Assembly: GCA_023416995.1 (NCBI GenBank) | Contig: JAEZGI010000025.1 | Coordinates: 62,001 to 126,000 of the forward strand | DNA length: 64,000 bases | Reading direction: 5' to 3' | Source of the DNA: Bacteroidota bacterium | Lineage (GTDB): Bacteria > Bacteroidota > Bacteroidia > Chitinophagales > Chitinophagaceae | Part shown: positions 18,201 to 27,000 of the stretch, piece after piece | Position numbering within the stretch: the stretch's first letter is position 1 | Layout of the letters: each line of letters begins with the position of its first letter | Program-made: the position numbers and the translations under genes | Notes under the pieces: model-generated | The model's database searches: none | What the model saw: only the letters and a program-made list of their open reading frames with translations | What the model was told of the DNA's origin: nothing

Positions 18201-21100
18201 ATCTAAACAGGAATGGCAACGGCCGTCTTCAGTTCAGTGTTGATAAAAACAGCAAGGCAACTGAAGACTCGATCAAACAAGTGATTCTGTTTAAAAATGA
18301 TGACCCTGATTTTATCAGGATTTATACCGGTGTTGCAAGAAACCTCGGGTACCTCACGCCGGGCAGTTACCGGATGTTTTTATTGTTGGCCAGTGATGAT
18401 TACATAATTCATCATGGGCTTAATGTTAAAAAAGATGGCCTGAATTTTTACCGGATTACCCTGGAGGATGTGAAAAAGAAAGACAGTGTAAGCGCGAACA
18501 TTGCAAAGGCGATAAACAATAAAAAGCGTACTGCTTACCAACAAGCCACTGTGGAAATGGCTGAAGTGCGTGAAGTCTTTAATACGGCCTACCTGGACCG
18601 TGCAACATTTACCCAACAGGTTTCAGGCTATGTATATGCTGAAGACGAAAAGCCTGTCGTGGGCGCGGCTGTGCAAATACGTGGAGCAGCAATTGGTACT
18701 GTAACCGATGTGAACGGATTTTTTGCGTTAGCTACGCCGGAGAATTGCTGGCTGGTAATTACATCCGTCGGTTATTCATCAACGGAAGTGAAAGCGAAGC
18801 CTACAGTAGTGGTGAAACTGCGACCCCTGTCTGGCAATCTTGACGAGGTGGTGGTTGTGGGATATGGCGTACAGCGAAAATTGGCCATGACAGGGTCGGT
18901 AACAGTTGTCAGTCAACTCCGGGGGCTGGCGCCTGGAGTAATGGTCCGCGGCGTAAACAGTGTCAATGTTGCTCAATCGCCATTAATTATTCTTGACGGC
19001 GTTCCTTACGACGGCAAACTGGATGATCTTAACATGAGCTTATATGGTCAGCCAACTATCCTTACAGCCGATGCCGCTGTTCCCCTTTACGGTGCAAGAG
19101 CGGCGAATGGAGCAATTCTTTTTCAATCTGCTAACAAAAATCGTGAACCCGATCAACCCTTACCAGATGCGCGTAACAGCATCCGCCGCAATTTCCGTGA
19201 TTACGCCTACTGGCAGCCAAAAGTGATAACGGATAAAAATGGATCGGCACAGTTCCGGGTAACCTTCCCTGATGATATCACGAACTGGAAAACCATTGCT
19301 ATAGCCATGGGTGGCAAGAAGCTAAGCGGTTACCAGGTTGGAAACATTCGTTCGTTTAAAGCATTAAGTGGCATCCTTAGTTTGCCTAACTTTTTAACTG
19401 AAGGAGATTCATTAAACATCATTGCAAAAACACAAAATTACCTGGGCGATACTATCAAGGTTAATCGTGTATTCCGGATCAATGACAGCATTGTATCACA
19501 GGTTGATCTCGCGCTGGTTAACGCGAAGATTGATACGTTCGCTATAGCTGTAGCGAGTACTGATTCACTCGACTTTAGTTATACTATTCAGAAACCGGAT
19601 GGTTATGCTGACGGTGAGTCGAGAAAACTTCCAGTGATACAAACCGGCGTGCTTGAAGCCAGCGGACTTTTTGCAGCACTTGACAAAGACACCGCTTTTG
19701 TGTTAACAACCGATCCGTCAAAGGGCACGATCACTATACATGCAGAAACCGGCACGATACCTGTCATACTGGAGGAGATTGAGCGCATACATCGTTATGA
19801 ATATTATTGCAATGAACAAATTGCTTCGAAGTTGAAAGCTTTGTTATTGCAACGGAAGATTTATAGCAAGATGAACACGTCTTTTAAAGGTGTCAATCAA
19901 ATCAACGAATTGGTCCGACGGCTGGAGAAGTCGCGCAATGCTGACGGCCTTTGGGGCTGGTGGCCCAACACGCAACCTGTTAGCTGGATCAGCATGCATG
20001 TGTTGGAAGCTTTGTTGTTAGCTGATCAGGCGGGTTTCAAAAACACGCTTAACAAACAGTTGCAGATAGATCAGCTTGTTTATCAACTGCCACATGTTGC
20101 TGCTTCGCAGAAGCTGGCCTCGTTGCGGTTGCTACGGCTATTGGACGCAAAGTTTAGTTATGAACCGGTGTTGGATTCCCTGCATAAACATCGTTATGGG
20201 TTGAGTACTATGGATCAGTTGGATTTGATGTTGATGCGTCAGCAGGCAGGGCTTCCTATTTTACTGGATTCTGCTTATGAGTCCCGGAGCCGCACTATGA
20301 TGGGCAATATATATTGGGGAGAGGAGCGTTATCACTTGCTCAGGAATTCGATTCAACATACGTTAAAGATTTACCAGTTGCTAAAGGCATCGGGCAAATA
20401 TGACAACGCACTTTCAAAGATCCGTTTTTATTTCTTTGAGCAGCGGCGCTCGAACAGTTGGCGGAACACCTATGAATCGTCACTGATCATTGAAACTTTG
20501 TTACCGGAATTGATGGCAGAGATCGACCCTGCTGTTAAACCGGAGCTGACGGTTGTAACGCAGCAGGGTCGCGCGTCTGATAAACAAACGATTTCTGTGT
20601 TCCCCTATGAGCTTAAACTCCCTGGATCAACGAATGTGAACATTAGCAAGACAGGTGTTGCGCCTGTATACTTCACGGCTTATCAGCAATTCTGGAACCG
20701 TAACCCTGCCAGGGTTGATAGTCTGTTCTCCGTCAGTTCTGTGTTTGAAAGAAATGGCGTTGTTATCGACACCCTTACTGCGGGCCAGGCAGTCACGATG
20801 AAGGTTACTGTCGACGTAACCGCAGATGGCGATTATGTGATGATCGAGATCCCGATCCCGTCTGCTTGTTCGTATGATAGCAAACCCCACACTCGCCGAA
20901 ACAACGAAGTTCATCGCGAGTATTTCAAAAACAAGGTGAGCATATTTTGTTCGGGGTTGTCGCGTGGGAAGTACAGCTTTGAGATTCCGTTGATGCCAAG
21001 GTATACCGGCAAGTTTGTCGTTAACCCCGCGAAGGCTGAGCTGATGTACTTTCCGGTGTTGTTTGGGAGGGAAGGGATGAAGAACGTGGAGGTGAGGTAA
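15260..21100 (+). CDS. Alpha-2-macroglobulin-like protein with embedded carboxypeptidase-regulatory and TonB plug-like domains
   Basis: A 1946-residue exported protein (signal about 1-18, ending EANAQ). An MG2 domain begins near 230 (KGYVAFNKPVYKVGDTVFLKTYI is its core). A carboxypeptidase-like regulatory domain lies near 1120-1190 (VSGYVYAEDEKPVVGAAVQI). A TonB plug-like module near 1194-1290 has LDEVVVVGYG, PLIILDGVPYDG and PLYGARAANGAILFQS. The A2M domain follows at about 1313 (YAYWQPKVITDKNGSAQFRV, then TFPDDITNWK). A thioester motif CNEQ (Cys1517) sits in a helical toroid region with ADGLWGWWPN. Bacterial A2Ms trap proteases. The plug inside the chain is unusual because no receptor barrel follows. 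It is a single gene. Confidence 0.9.
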   Translation: MRITWLLILGLFVLEANAQQNLTQSRQSSALTYVYRINAQEAIKLTDKKPRQLSQQYLHTITDSFLTDAAPPFLTAGNYLFVKAVKSVLQYELITIGDLQFKILQNNYDLAVLLHQKDGSVITDAELYRGKRKLTANDATTYYLLKKSKQKGLLRANHNGVVYFANLDNRGPLQYPYYRNRYRKKPWQQIKSSFPVRKIRSWVQQLKNNTHSYANYFANETKHEKKFKGYVAFNKPVYKVGDTVFLKTYITTKTGKPVNRPLLLRLSDNSFVTDTILMTIKPYRPGAYETFFTLNDSLDLILDDSYMLTLEELSSSKYDIDAYDGDLDEDEYAMKRKVLIRGKFEFEEYELKSTKFTARAEKPVSYRGEKNKIYFKATDENGLPVLDGRVDLFIIPREHGINFINNIEFLPDTLFAKTIQLDPVGETSFIIPDSLFPDASFNYTVNCLFLNTNNESRTESVNLSYKNKKEQISFKLQNDSLLISQSISGVPQLKGELVQLIAFNSTDDTILKKRIELPTAIPVNAYAAKYVVVGENTTESFQLTNNNDLIHASAIRTKDSLHITLSNKHQLPAWYSLFAGKKIIRRAVADTTIYLDKTSTKRNYELSLQYVYGDEVHTKNYTVPFADKELIMDIRQPEFIYPGQSADIEIKLRDVNGKPVSDADITAYAYTSKFERVNDPEVPYYGRKYGTRKAKNQFSTSVRAATIYEEPLEWQRWSKELQLDTIEYYKFLHPKGLYYNHQPVPGELTQIAPYIVKDGQLQQIHMLYIDEEPVFFSRSQDLTQYSFAVEPGKHAVRIRTSDALIRVDSIHVYPGKKTIISIDPDNKVPGVSITKQPSKLTAHESALWSKYMILIHSSYGENLVYLRQQNRLVYLRTPEFYNNHSSMLSIGPLKTKAELVVKSVFIQPFEVEPGYQYIVNPGLIKQKQLLLPIIQKDYKLVNGIMPPNFQDLVLTEAALEQIWQQYLFERSRNFDLFPFDHLNRNGNGRLQFSVDKNSKATEDSIKQVILFKNDDPDFIRIYTGVARNLGYLTPGSYRMFLLLASDDYIIHHGLNVKKDGLNFYRITLEDVKKKDSVSANIAKAINNKKRTAYQQATVEMAEVREVFNTAYLDRATFTQQVSGYVYAEDEKPVVGAAVQIRGAAIGTVTDVNGFFALATPENCWLVITSVGYSSTEVKAKPTVVVKLRPLSGNLDEVVVVGYGVQRKLAMTGSVTVVSQLRGLAPGVMVRGVNSVNVAQSPLIILDGVPYDGKLDDLNMSLYGQPTILTADAAVPLYGARAANGAILFQSANKNREPDQPLPDARNSIRRNFRDYAYWQPKVITDKNGSAQFRVTFPDDITNWKTIAIAMGGKKLSGYQVGNIRSFKALSGILSLPNFLTEGDSLNIIAKTQNYLGDTIKVNRVFRINDSIVSQVDLALVNAKIDTFAIAVASTDSLDFSYTIQKPDGYADGESRKLPVIQTGVLEASGLFAALDKDTAFVLTTDPSKGTITIHAETGTIPVILEEIERIHRYEYYCNEQIASKLKALLLQRKIYSKMNTSFKGVNQINELVRRLEKSRNADGLWGWWPNTQPVSWISMHVLEALLLADQAGFKNTLNKQLQIDQLVYQLPHVAASQKLASLRLLRLLDAKFSYEPVLDSLHKHRYGLSTMDQLDLMLMRQQAGLPILLDSAYESRSRTMMGNIYWGEERYHLLRNSIQHTLKIYQLLKASGKYDNALSKIRFYFFEQRRSNSWRNTYESSLIIETLLPELMAEIDPAVKPELTVVTQQGRASDKQTISVFPYELKLPGSTNVNISKTGVAPVYFTAYQQFWNRNPARVDSLFSVSSVFERNGVVIDTLTAGQAVTMKVTVDVTADGDYVMIEIPIPSACSYDSKPHTRRNNEVHREYFKNKVSIFCSGLSRGKYSFEIPLMPRYTGKFVVNPAKAELMYFPVLFGREGMKNVEVR

Positions 21101-21242
21101 GCTTCGTCCCTGGCATGTATGGTGAATCCGACAATGCAGCAACAGAAAATCGATGACTTTGAGTTTAAGTTCAGCAACCAGCACATCTGTTCCCTAAGGC
21201 GGGGAGCATTATGCGGCAGTACTTAGCTTCTTCATTATTTTC

Positions 21243-21557
21243 TTATTTATTGCGATGAAGTATATCACCTATTTTGCTTTTCATTTTATAGGTATGGCCA
21301 CTAACTTTCAAAGAAGATCCGCTACACAGAGCATGTATTTGTTTTCCATCCCTATATAGGATAGTAAGTTCGTGGGTAGCATAAAATTTGATTGGCGCCA
21401 TTTGAGCTTCGTTTAGACTTGTTAGGATGTCATCAATACCACGTCTATCACTTACTTCGGCAAAACGATTTTCAGAATTGTCATTTACGGCAACAATTAT
21501 AGACTGAACGTCGTCACTTTTAATTATCTCTGATCTTTTCAAACAGCTAGCCATCAA
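21243..21557 (-). CDS. Small lipoprotein of unknown function, start uncertain
   Basis: About 104 residues from a TTG at 21557 (ATG at 21554). The frame contains a lipobox-like LMASC, but the hydrophobic part of the signal (IKAFITIITWV) lies upstream and has no ATG, GTG or TTG. The only upstream candidates are ATT/ATA/ATC codons, the first being ATT at 21590, four bases after the stop of the preceding frame. The mature part has SIIVAVNDNSENRFAEVSD, a central helix and a GKQIHALCSG strand. The family is not recognised. Confidence 0.55.
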   Translation of the reverse strand: MMASCLKRSEIIKSDDVQSIIVAVNDNSENRFAEVSDRRGIDDILTSLNEAQMAPIKFYATHELTILYRDGKQIHALCSGSSLKVSGHTYKMKSKIGDILHRNK

Positions 21558-21593
21558 AACCCAAGTGATAATAGTTATGAATGCTTTAATAGT

Positions 21594-21902
21594 TTATTTT
21601 TCAACGATTTTATCTGCCTTTTTTTGTCCTCCGCCCTCGCCTGAAACTGCTTCGAGAAAATTCTTTTGAACCTTTGTTCCCTGATTGTTTGATGGAACTG
21701 CATTAGACAATGTGCTGGTTGTCTTATAAAGGTAATTTGGTGTTACAGCTTGTTTTGAACCTATCCTCTCTCTATAGTTTGCAAGAGGTGACCGAGGTGG
21801 GGCTGCGTATATAACGCCTTTTTTTGCAAAATATGAACAGTTACAAGTTATGCCATTATACGAAGGATTAGCATCTCTGAAAGATTGTATTCCTTGGAAC
21901 AC
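21594..21902 (-). CDS. Hypothetical protein, possibly a fragment
   Basis: A 102-residue frame from a GTG at 21902. It contains NPSYNGITCNCSYFAKKGVI, a Pro/Arg-rich segment and a Gly/Lys-rich tail GEGGGQKKADKIVEK. There is no signal peptide and no recognised domain. It ends immediately before the lipoprotein frame and is in the same reading frame, so the two could be an operon or relics of one locus. Coding status is uncertain. Confidence 0.4.
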   Translation of the reverse strand: MFQGIQSFRDANPSYNGITCNCSYFAKKGVIYAAPPRSPLANYRERIGSKQAVTPNYLYKTTSTLSNAVPSNNQGTKVQKNFLEAVSGEGGGQKKADKIVEK

Positions 21903-22007
21903 AATTTTATCAGTTCTACATAGGTTTAATTGAACTATTCTGAATCAGGTTGTTTCATTTCGCTGATTATCACCAAAATTTTATTGGCTGCCAACATATG
22001 TCATCAT

Positions 22008-22505
22008 TTAAATAAATGGTAGTAGCGTTAAACGTTTCGTGGCGTTCTTCCCGAGCAAGGGTTCAAGGGTGAATTTTATATTCTTCACCATCATGCAACT
22101 GAGATTAGCTTCGTAACCATCCTTGAAAGATAGTTTGTAGAAACAATATTCTCCAAAGGAATACCATCCCGATCCGCCTCCGTAAGATCCATAGTATTCT
22201 ATCCGTTCGAGGTCGGCATAACGATAAATCCTTTCTATGGTGTCATGTTGAACAATAACAGTTTGCCGTTCTTTACTAATGATGAATTGTTTTTTTGATC
22301 CGTTTTTGAAATACTGCAAATGAAGAATCACCGTGGGCAACACATCCAGCATGAAATATACACAGATCAATACAACATGTGCGGGGTGCGAAATTTGGAA
22401 CCCCAGAAAATAGATATATGCACTAATAAATAACACCAACTTGATCAAACAAGCAGACAATAAAGAAAGTTGCCTTCGCCAGGTTATCCGATAAATGCTA
22501 CTCAT
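22008..22505 (-). CDS. Small membrane protein with a cytoplasmic domain, function unknown
   Basis: 165 residues with two hydrophobic helices (about 16-36 and 41-62) followed by a soluble part: KQFIISKERQTVIVQHDTIE, RIYRYADLERIEYYGSYGGG and YCFYKLSFKDGYEANLSCMM. This layout, two helices plus a beta-rich PH-like domain, resembles bacterial PH-domain/YcxB-like membrane proteins. No closer assignment is justified. It is a single gene. Confidence 0.65.
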   Translation of the reverse strand: MSSIYRITWRRQLSLLSACLIKLVLFISAYIYFLGFQISHPAHVVLICVYFMLDVLPTVILHLQYFKNGSKKQFIISKERQTVIVQHDTIERIYRYADLERIEYYGSYGGGSGWYSFGEYCFYKLSFKDGYEANLSCMMVKNIKFTLEPLLGKNATKRLTLLPFI

Positions 22506-22655
22506 TGGTTCTTCTTATTGGAATAGGTCTTTTGTTTCGTTCCTGTTTATCTAAATGTTTTCCGCTGGTCAGCTTTTGCCCGTCAAGTTCCGTAAATGCG
22601 GAACATAAGCAAACTATATGACTTTTATTTCACCGTCGCCTATTAATGACTAAGA

Positions 22656-24011
22656 CTATCTCTCTGCGTTCCTTTTTATGTGGTTTAATACCTGATAATG
22701 GATTTGGTGCAGAATATAATCTGACCATAACTGCCAGTAAAGTCTTGGCCAGATTTTATGCCGATACCAGGTAGTTCCTTCAAGAATTGTTTGGTGTTCG
22801 TTGATGCTCGTCAGCTTGAACTGTCCTCGCTCGGAAACAAAATAGTCTTCCAGATGCGGAAGCTTTAAATCATTATATATTGATAATTCCACCAATGGTG
22901 GTGGCATCTTATCGACTGAAAACCTAAGCAGTTTGGGTTCATCCCAAACCGTTATGGGCTCGATAAAATCGCCGGTGGAAAACTGGCAGCGCCGAACACT
23001 ACCGACACCAGTACCTTCAATAACGGCACGAACCGGATAAGCAATCCCCGCATTGAACAGCATGTCAGTAGGGGGAGCGATATCATTAAATGTGACCAGT
23101 TGATTCCAGACATCTTGTTTTGGCCGATCAATAATGACGCTGGTTGTGACGGATGTTAGTGGAGCCTCGCCGTGGGTTTGTTTTTCAACCCATCCGGCCA
23201 GGGGCAACATTGCCAGTAATAGCATGGCTGCAGCACCCGCTTTGTTCGTTCTCTTTTGAATAAAATAACCCAGGAAGCCTCCCAGTAACGCAAATGGTAT
23301 AGCAATTGGAGCAGCCATCGCAAGACAAAGTACTCCTTCAACGGCACCAACCAACAGAATAAGACTAAGGAAAATGACCGAAGTAAGTGCCACTCCAAGA
23401 CATTCCAAAAGTTTTCGTTCTTTCCGATAACCGTAAAGCAAAGCCACCGCAAGACCCTGCATAAAAGGTATGCCGAGAAACATGCTGAATCCATATTGCC
23501 CGGAAAAGTTAATAGTAACCGCAATAGCGAATACGCTGATAATTGCAGCGATGACAGCAACTACAAAGGCAGCCTTATCTTTTGATTGAGGAATAATTCT
23601 ATCGAGCCAGGGTCTCCGATAGGTCTCATCTCGTCTAACTTCTATTGACGTCGGTAATGTTGACAGTAAGAGAAAAAAACAGATGTTTATATACGGAACA
23701 AAAAAGATCGTTACCATCCATCGTGGCAGCGCGGCATCTATTAACCGTCGCAAAGTAAGTATTGTGCCAATAATAACAAATGGGAAAGCAGTTATTACCA
23801 GCATTGTGGCAAGTGAAGTAAATTCAGAAGCGGTCATCGAACCACGGTCAGAATACCCAAAGTAATCAAAAAGGTACCAGCTCCTGTTAAAGGACGCATA
23901 AACGATAACCCTGTCAGTATTATACTTTACGGCAAACAACGCCAGGCCCGTGAGCAGGTACGGCCAGCGTTTTAGAGGCCTGAGAGTATTGAGCGCAGCG
24001 CGTTTTTTCAT
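22656..24011 (-). CDS. Polytopic membrane protein fused to a C-terminal SRPBCC (START-like) domain
   Basis: 451 residues. The N-terminal 270 residues hold about seven hydrophobic helices. The first part, including WYLFDYFGYSDRGSM and a helix with TLRRLIDAALPRW, resembles DUF805. The C-terminal region (about 285-445) has the SRPBCC opening TSVIIDRPKQDVWNQLVTFN, then CQFSTGDFIEPITVWDEPKL and LEGTTWYRHKIWP, as in polyketide cyclase/START ligand-binding domains. The fusion suggests binding of a hydrophobic ligand at the membrane. Function is unknown, and it is a single gene. Confidence 0.72.
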   Translation of the reverse strand: MKKRAALNTLRPLKRWPYLLTGLALFAVKYNTDRVIVYASFNRSWYLFDYFGYSDRGSMTASEFTSLATMLVITAFPFVIIGTILTLRRLIDAALPRWMVTIFFVPYINICFFLLLSTLPTSIEVRRDETYRRPWLDRIIPQSKDKAAFVVAVIAAIISVFAIAVTINFSGQYGFSMFLGIPFMQGLAVALLYGYRKERKLLECLGVALTSVIFLSLILLVGAVEGVLCLAMAAPIAIPFALLGGFLGYFIQKRTNKAGAAAMLLLAMLPLAGWVEKQTHGEAPLTSVTTSVIIDRPKQDVWNQLVTFNDIAPPTDMLFNAGIAYPVRAVIEGTGVGSVRRCQFSTGDFIEPITVWDEPKLLRFSVDKMPPPLVELSIYNDLKLPHLEDYFVSERGQFKLTSINEHQTILEGTTWYRHKIWPRLYWQLWSDYILHQIHYQVLNHIKRNAER

Positions 24012-24076
24012 TGGTAAACTTCATAACAAAATAATCTTTTTACCCATGCGTACAAACAGGCAATGATTAAAAAAGT

Positions 24077-27000
24077 CTATCTATGCAATATAACCTTATA
24101 ATATGCACGTTTTCCCGCCTTGCCAGTCAACACCAGTGTATACACGCCCGAAGGTATATTTGTAACAGGCAACTCAAGGCGATCCATCCCTCTTATGTCT
24201 TTCTCAGCTACAACACGTTTACCGTCCATTCCAATAACGCTTAAACGCTGCCACTGATCAGTAAGATTCAGATTGCGCAGATATAATACATCAGTAGCGG
24301 GGTTCGGGAAAATGTTTACGCCATAGATAGCTATCGGATCAGGATCAACAGCAGTTACAGCACTAACATTAAAAGTAATCGGAGCACTGGCCTTCCGGAC
24401 TTGCCCCGAACATTCGTCTGAAGCTGTGATAACACATCGAACACGATCACCGGTTTTTGCGGGTGCATAAGTCAACACATTGGTAACTGCACCGTTTATA
24501 GCTGCCCAGCCGTGCGAACTGGTACTATCTTCCCAGCTTACGGAAGGCGCATTGCCCGCATCGGTTGCAGAAGCGATAATGGTCGTTGATTGTCCCTTTA
24601 CAACCGTGCTGTTACCCATGATGGATACCTGGGGACGCAGTGACCCTACTTTTAGAGTGACAACTTTCGTTGTATCGGCTGATCTCCTTCCACATCCGTC
24701 GGAAGCACTCACGATAACGAAGATCTGATCCCCATCCTTTGGATCTCTTAATTCATATATCGGATCTTGTATCGCTACACTTATACCATTTCTTCTCCAA
24801 TCGAAAGACACATCCCTGACGTCGCCAACCTCACCAACCAAAATAGCCACCGTTTGATTAAGACAAACATTTGTATCCAACGGCAAGAAGATTGCCCGGG
24901 GAACTTTCGGATCGGTCAAACGTATATAACGAAAATCGCCCATCCCGCTTTGAGGTGATGCACAAGTCAAAGTTGGAACAACCCATACTTCAAGTTTGTC
25001 ATTGTCTTTCAAATCACTTGTTTTAAAGATCGCAGCGTTTGTCCCAACCGGTTTTCCATTGATCGTCCATTTATACATTGGGTCAGCTCCACCATTCACA
25101 ACATCTGCGGTATAAATATTTTCCACTCCGCGACAAGCCATTTCAGGACCCTTGATTGCTACAGACATCAATAGATAATCTTCCACGTTAATCGTAACTG
25201 TATCTTTTGCACTACATCCCTCGCCATTGCTTGCAGAAAGAATATAGGTTGTTGTAACGGATGGCTGTACCACAACCGAAGCTTCAGTGGAGACAAATCC
25301 CGCCGGCTCCGATCGCCAGGTATAACTTACACCATCCACAGCAGGTAACCCGATAGTAACCGAAGTATTGGCACAAACACTCCGGGACTCTCCTGCTTCA
25401 ATACCAGGAATGCTGTTTACAGAAATGTTTACGCTGTCGATTGCAGTCAACCCGCTGTTATTTGTAACATACAGGTAATAAGTAGTAGTAATCGATGGTT
25501 TTACAGTGGGTTTCGGGGTAAACAATATGCCGGGATCTGTTGAAGATGTCCATACCAGGGGATCTGTCGATGTGGACGATCCAATCGTGACACCTTCATT
25601 TGAACAACTCGTGTGATCAGGACCAGCGTCTGCCGTTGGGGTTTCGCCTGTGTAACAAACATCATTTTTTAACTTCAATAAAAACCCATCCCACCGGTTA
25701 CCTATAAGCGTGTTGCCAAAAGCAGTATACTGTCCCGTGCCACCGTTACTTGGGTCAATAGTGCCGCTGATCACGATTTTATCATCAGCATCAATATATA
25801 TTCCGACTGGCTTTAAAAACCCGCCTTCACTTTCACCACTTGTATAAATGCGTTCAAGATTTCCATCAAGAGTATATTTAGCAAGTCCGAATTCTGAACC
25901 ACCGATTGAATGTATTACTGATTTGCCGTTGTTTGAATTCAGTTTGTAAGCTACACGGCCAGCGCCATGCTGGGATGCCGTATAAGTGAAGTAGAGAGCG
26001 TTCCCTTTTATGAAACTTGCTTCCGCAGTATTAAACGTTACTTCACTCTTTATACCCGTGCCCCAAAGATAGCGGCCACTTTGGTTGAATTTAAGTAGGA
26101 AAGATCCGCCCGGGTCAACTTGTAGCCTGGATTCATCTTCCAGATAAACATTAAACCCGCCCTGTACATAATACCATGGCACCGCACCGACGGCATAGAC
26201 ATTTCCGCTTTCATCAATCGAAATTGAATTGATAGCAACATCAATGATCTCGGGGCCCTCATAACCCGCTCTGGCTTTCCATAGAAATTTTCCCGAATTG
26301 TCAAATTTCATCATATACGCCCCTAGCTTTGATCCGCCGACACGCGGAATAGTATATACATACTTATCGCCGACATCGCGCAGAACGACGTCACTGTCAA
26401 ATGTACCAGCAATCAAAATATTTCCCGCTTTGTCTACATTTAAATCCGAAAAAGCATGCCCGCCTGGAACATCCCAATACATACCCCAGTTGAAAACACC
26501 TTCCGTACTTAGTTGAATGACGAAGGTTCGGAATCCACCATCAAACCCGGGAGATTTTAACGGTTGGCGCACACCGTTTAGAAAATAATTAAGATCAGAT
26601 TTATAGGTTCCTGCAAGTATCAATTGGTTTCCCTGGATCCTGATGATGGTCGGTTGAATATCGTTAACCGAATACCCCTGGCCTTCCCGAAGCCCGTTGT
26701 AAAGATTGGTGTGCCACAGATATTTACCATTTCGGTCGAGTTTTAGTATATAAGCATTCGCTCTCTCATAGAAGCCAACCAACTGTTCACCCGTATGGCC
26801 AATACGCATCGAGTCACCGTTGTTGAAATAAAAATAATCATGGATCCGCAGGGTTCCGATAACATAAACATTTCCTTGTTCGTCAACAGTTGCCCCGCTG
26901 ATGCTTCCGTTTCGCCCTACGTTGCATTGCCATAGTATTACTCCGGCCGCAGTGTATTTCGCAACAAAGGCCATATCGGTAGCTGGCAGAAGTTTTGGCG

